Source: a bacterium
Lineage (GTDB): Bacteria > Patescibacteriota > Minisyncoccia > Minisyncoccales > PEYH01
NCBI GenBank assembly: GCA_021161645.1
Contig: JAGHAC010000012.1
Span: 1-17,256, forward strand
Length of the DNA stretch: 17,256 nucleotides
Direction: 5' to 3'
In this document: positions 14,775-17,256 of the stretch, piece after piece
Layout: every line of letters starts with the position of its first letter
Position numbering within the stretch: position 1 is the stretch's first letter
Notes under the pieces: generated by a model
Database searches by the model: none
Seen by the model: the letters and a program-made list of their open reading frames with translations, nothing else
What the model was told of the DNA's origin: nothing
Translations under genes and position numbers: made by a program

Positions 14775-16058
14775 ATGAATTCCAAAATTAAAAAAATTAA
14801 AGCAAGAAAAATTTTAAACTCAAGAGGAGAGTGGACAATTGAGGTTTTGGTAGAAAGTGAAAATTATAAAGTTAAAGCTGGCGTTCCGGGTGGAGCTTCG
14901 GTTGGAAAATTTGAGGCAAAAACCGTAGAGGTAGATAGAGCAATTAAAAATATAAACGAAGTTATTGCGCCAAAATTGAAAGGGCTAGACCCAACAAAAC
15001 AAGAAGAAATCGATAAATTATTGCTTGAATTAGACGGAACTGAAGATAAATCAAATTTAGGAGCAAACACAATTGTTGGAGTTTCAATGGCGGTTTGTAA
15101 ATTGGGGGCTAAAGTTCAAGAGATTCCTTTATGGTCTCGCATTACAAAAATTGCAAATTTAAAATTGCCTGCCCGCCATCGCTATGCTCAAGCAAAACCG
15201 GGCGGGCAAATTGCAAATTTACCAAAACCTTCATTTAATATAATCAATGGGGGGAAGCATGCAGGAAACGATTTGGCAATTCAGGAATTTATGATTGTAC
15301 CGCAGAAAGAAAGCTTCGATGAAAATTTAGAAATGGCTGTTAATATCTACCATCAACTCAAAGAAATAATTAAAAATAAGTACGGGAAATCCGCAATAAA
15401 TGTTGGAGATGAAGGAGGTTTTGCTCCGCCAATCTTCTCGGCTTATCAAGCTTTAGATTTATTGGTCGAAGCTTCTGGAGGAAACATCAAAATTATCTTA
15501 GATTGCGCCGCAAGCTATTTTTACAAAAACGGGCAATATTTTCTCGAGGGAACGACTTTCACAAAAGAAGGGCTTTTAAACTTTTATCAAGATATTGTTC
15601 CAAAATATCCAATTATCGGACTTGAGGATCCGTTTTCAGAAGAAGATTTCCGAGCTTGGCAAAATTTATATTCTAAATTCTCCGCCAGTCCGGGGAACAG
15701 GAAGATTCCAGATTCTAAATTTTTAATTATCGGAGATGATTTGACCGTCACAAATTCTAAAAGAATAAAAATGGCAGAAGAGCAAAATCTATGCAATGGA
15801 GTAATTATAAAAATTAATCAAATTGGAACAGTAACAGAAGCAATTGAGGCGGCAAAATTGGCAAAATCCTTTGGCTGGAAAATTATTGTCTCGCACAGAT
15901 CAGGAGAGACAAACGATGATTTTATTTCTGATTTTGCTGTTGGAATTGGAGCAGATTTTATCAAAGCAGGAGCGCCGGCAAGGGGAGAGAGAGTGGCAAA
16001 GTATAATAGGTTGCTGGAGATTGAGAAGGAAATAAAAAACAAGGAAAACAATCTTTAA
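14775..16058 (+). CDS. eno: Enolase with in-frame insertions
   Basis: 427 residues. It interconverts 2-phosphoglycerate and phosphoenolpyruvate. Visible marks: NSRGEWTIEV (15-24), GGASVGKFEA (39-48), GGKHAGND with His162, catalytic Glu171 in IQEFM and Glu213 in GDEGGFAPP, metal ligands Asp243, Glu284 (LEDPF) and Asp321 (GDDL), catalytic Lys346 (IKINQ) and Lys397 (FIKAGAP), and SHRSGE (373-378). The segment after loop 1 is about nine residues shorter than in common enolases (no RDGD stretch). Two extra stretches are present: residues about 130-145, which lie between duplicated IANL, and about 303-314, between duplicated SKF. Both keep the frame and avoid the active-site residues. apgM, the preceding step in glycolysis, follows after 16 nt. 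Confidence 0.94.
   Translation: MNSKIKKIKARKILNSRGEWTIEVLVESENYKVKAGVPGGASVGKFEAKTVEVDRAIKNINEVIAPKLKGLDPTKQEEIDKLLLELDGTEDKSNLGANTIVGVSMAVCKLGAKVQEIPLWSRITKIANLKLPARHRYAQAKPGGQIANLPKPSFNIINGGKHAGNDLAIQEFMIVPQKESFDENLEMAVNIYHQLKEIIKNKYGKSAINVGDEGGFAPPIFSAYQALDLLVEASGGNIKIILDCAASYFYKNGQYFLEGTTFTKEGLLNFYQDIVPKYPIIGLEDPFSEEDFRAWQNLYSKFSASPGNRKIPDSKFLIIGDDLTVTNSKRIKMAEEQNLCNGVIIKINQIGTVTEAIEAAKLAKSFGWKIIVSHRSGETNDDFISDFAVGIGADFIKAGAPARGERVAKYNRLLEIEKEIKNKENNL
15148..15221 (+). mobile_element. Small palindromic insertion with 14-bp direct duplication inside eno
   Basis: The 14-mer AAATTGCAAATTTA occurs at 15148-15161 and again at 15208-15221, exactly 60 bp apart (20 codons). The 46 bp between them are GC-rich and hold an 8-bp inverted repeat, TGCCCGCC (15170-15177) and GGCGGGCA (15201-15208). 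Removing one 60-bp unit restores TKIANLPKPSFNIINGG, which is the expected enolase reading. The pattern fits a small palindromic element that inserted with target duplication, like the palindromic elements inside Rickettsia genes. It encodes no protein of its own. Confidence 0.6.
15670..15721 (+). repeat. 10-bp direct repeat flanking a second eno insertion
   Basis: ATTCTAAATT at 15670-15679 recurs at 15712-15721, 42 bp (14 codons) apart. The intervening segment contains a GC-rich stretch (15681-15700) unlike its A/T-rich flanks and encodes about ten residues (SASPGNRKIP) absent from typical enolases just before the IIGDDL metal motif. It may be a decayed insertion or a simple tandem duplication. 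Confidence 0.5.
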
Positions 16059-16074
16059 CTAATCATTAATTATT

Positions 16075-17256
16075 ATGAAAAAAATTCTTTTTATTGTTAT
16101 TGATGGGTTGGGTGAGAGACCAATCCCTCAGTTAAACAATCAAACTCCGCTTGAGGCGGCAAAAACACCAAATTTAGATTATTTAGCAAAGAATGGAGTT
16201 TGCGGCGTTGTTCAACCATTTAAATTTTCCTGGCAGCCTTATCCAACTTCTGATGTGGCACATTTGGGTTTGTTTGGCTACAACCCTAAAAAATATTATC
16301 TGGGAAGGGGCGTATATGAAGTCTCGGGAATTGGAATGAAATTAAAAAAAGGAGATGTCGCTTTAAGAGTAAATTTTGGAACAGTCGACAAAAATCTCAG
16401 AATTATTGATCGTAGAGCCCAAAGAATTGAAAATACTCAATCATTAGTAAAATCATGTCAAGGAATTAAGATAAGGGGTGTAGAGTTTATTCTCAAAAAA
16501 AGTTATGGCCATAGAGCAGGTTTGATTTTAAGAGGAAAAAACCTCTCTCCGCAAATTACAGACGGAGACCCTCACAAAACCGGCGTAAAAGCTCGTAAAA
16601 TCAAAGCAAAAGATAAAAGCAAAAGTGCAGAGTTTACTGCTAACATTCTTAATAAATTTTTAGAAAAAACTCATAAAATTTTAGAAAGACATCCTCTTAA
16701 TAAAAAAAGAGTGAAACAAGGTTTGTTGCCGGCAAATTATTTATTAGTTAGAGGAGCGGGTCAACTCCGAGAAGTGCCTAATTTTAAAGAAAAATACAAT
16801 CTTAACCCTGCTTGTATCGCCGGCGGAGCCCTTTATAAGGGTATAGCAAAAATCTTGGGAATGAAAGTAATAAGGGTACCGGGAGCCACCGGCAAACCAA
16901 ACACAAATCTGAAAAATAAATTCTTTTATGCTAAAAAATTTCTTAAGCGATACGATTTCATATTTCTCCATATCAAAGCCACAGACAATTTAGCAGAGGA
17001 TGGAAATTTCTTGGAAAAAAAGGTATTTATAGAAAAAATAGATAAAAATATCTCTACGGTAAGCAAACTAAACAATACCTTAGTAGTGGTAACTGCCGAC
17101 CATAATACCTGTTCTTTACTAAAAAGACATTGTAATGGTACTGTGCCTCTATTGATCTGGGGAGCAAATAAAAAGGATGATGTAAGTCATTTTTCGGAAA
17201 AGGCTTGTAAAAACGGTGAACTCAAAAAAATATTTGCCCTGAACTTAATGAAAAAG
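16075..17256 (+). CDS. apgM: Archaeal-type cofactor-independent phosphoglycerate mutase (3' end missing)
   Basis: 394 codons without a stop up to the window edge; families of this type are about 400-430 residues, so little is missing. It interconverts 3- and 2-phosphoglycerate using two metal ions and a phosphoserine. Visible: VIDGLGERP with metal ligand Asp10, EAAKTPNLDYLA (25-36), nucleophile Ser59 in PTSDVAHLGLFGY, YLGRGVYE (73-80), GHRAGLIL (145-152), DGDPHKTG (163-170), HIKATD with Asp304, TADH with Asp342 and His343, and RH with His352. Position 308, normally His in the HDG motif after the TD, is Glu (AEDG). The ATG at 16075 gives the expected N-terminus. It directly follows eno with a 16-nt gap, so two successive glycolytic steps are cotranscribed. 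Confidence 0.93.
   Translation, partial: MKKILFIVIDGLGERPIPQLNNQTPLEAAKTPNLDYLAKNGVCGVVQPFKFSWQPYPTSDVAHLGLFGYNPKKYYLGRGVYEVSGIGMKLKKGDVALRVNFGTVDKNLRIIDRRAQRIENTQSLVKSCQGIKIRGVEFILKKSYGHRAGLILRGKNLSPQITDGDPHKTGVKARKIKAKDKSKSAEFTANILNKFLEKTHKILERHPLNKKRVKQGLLPANYLLVRGAGQLREVPNFKEKYNLNPACIAGGALYKGIAKILGMKVIRVPGATGKPNTNLKNKFFYAKKFLKRYDFIFLHIKATDNLAEDGNFLEKKVFIEKIDKNISTVSKLNNTLVVVTADHNTCSLLKRHCNGTVPLLIWGANKKDDVSHFSEKACKNGELKKIFALNLMKK

Noticed and set aside
16744..16971. Minus-strand 75-residue frame near the window end
   Set aside because: It lies wholly inside apgM, whose frame is open across the region and carries family motifs.

Overview
The window looks like a contig piece from a low-GC member of the Candidate Phyla Radiation (Patescibacteria). 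That is inference from several signs: archaeal-type phosphoglycerate mutase (ApgM), an EndoQ-type PHP endonuclease, a secreted peptidoglycan-binding/HEAT protein next to a C25-like peptidase with a Pro/Ser/Thr linker and Cys-rich tail, very AT-rich intergenic DNA with short period-7 and period-8 repeats, and almost no Shine-Dalgarno sequences. TGA ends two genes in ATGA overlaps, so the standard bacterial code is used; the UGA-glycine CPR groups are unlikely.

Layout. 1-212 (+) is the zinc-binding 3' end of tgt, followed by a GC-rich, probably bidirectional terminator. 276-3214 (-) holds two envelope genes read from a good promoter at 3267-3296: a secreted PG-binding/HEAT protein, then a membrane-anchored C25-like peptidase. 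3333-4268 (-) is truB fused in frame to a complete acylphosphatase domain. The divergent 4269-4597 gap carries a low-complexity repeat beside truB and a foldable multi-hairpin element of unknown identity. 4598-7516 (+) is a UvrD-type helicase fused to an Fe-S PD-(D/E)XK nuclease. 7658-8474 is a self-contained two-gene unit of unknown function, and the only place with strong Shine-Dalgarno sites. 8527-9599 is a small membrane protein translationally coupled to a second PD-(D/E)XK nuclease, followed by an HD-domain protein (9622-10176).

A heptamer-repeat intergenic region (10177-10338) precedes a closely packed plus-strand run: endoQ, an FtsZ-family protein, galU, trxB, eno and apgM (the last cut by the window end). 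This run combines DNA repair, division, UDP-glucose synthesis, thiol redox and two consecutive glycolytic steps (2-phosphoglycerate formation and dehydration). The helicase-nuclease, the second nuclease and EndoQ suggest a DNA-maintenance theme in the middle of the window.

I see no tRNA, rRNA, CRISPR array, IS element or clear prophage. The most notable points are: the TruB-acylphosphatase fusion; a small palindromic insertion with a 14-bp direct duplication inside eno; a metal-ligand His-to-Glu change in ApgM; loss of the NADPH arginines in TrxB; a candidate clamp-binding tail on EndoQ; the multi-hairpin intergenic element; and the isolated SD-bearing gene pair.
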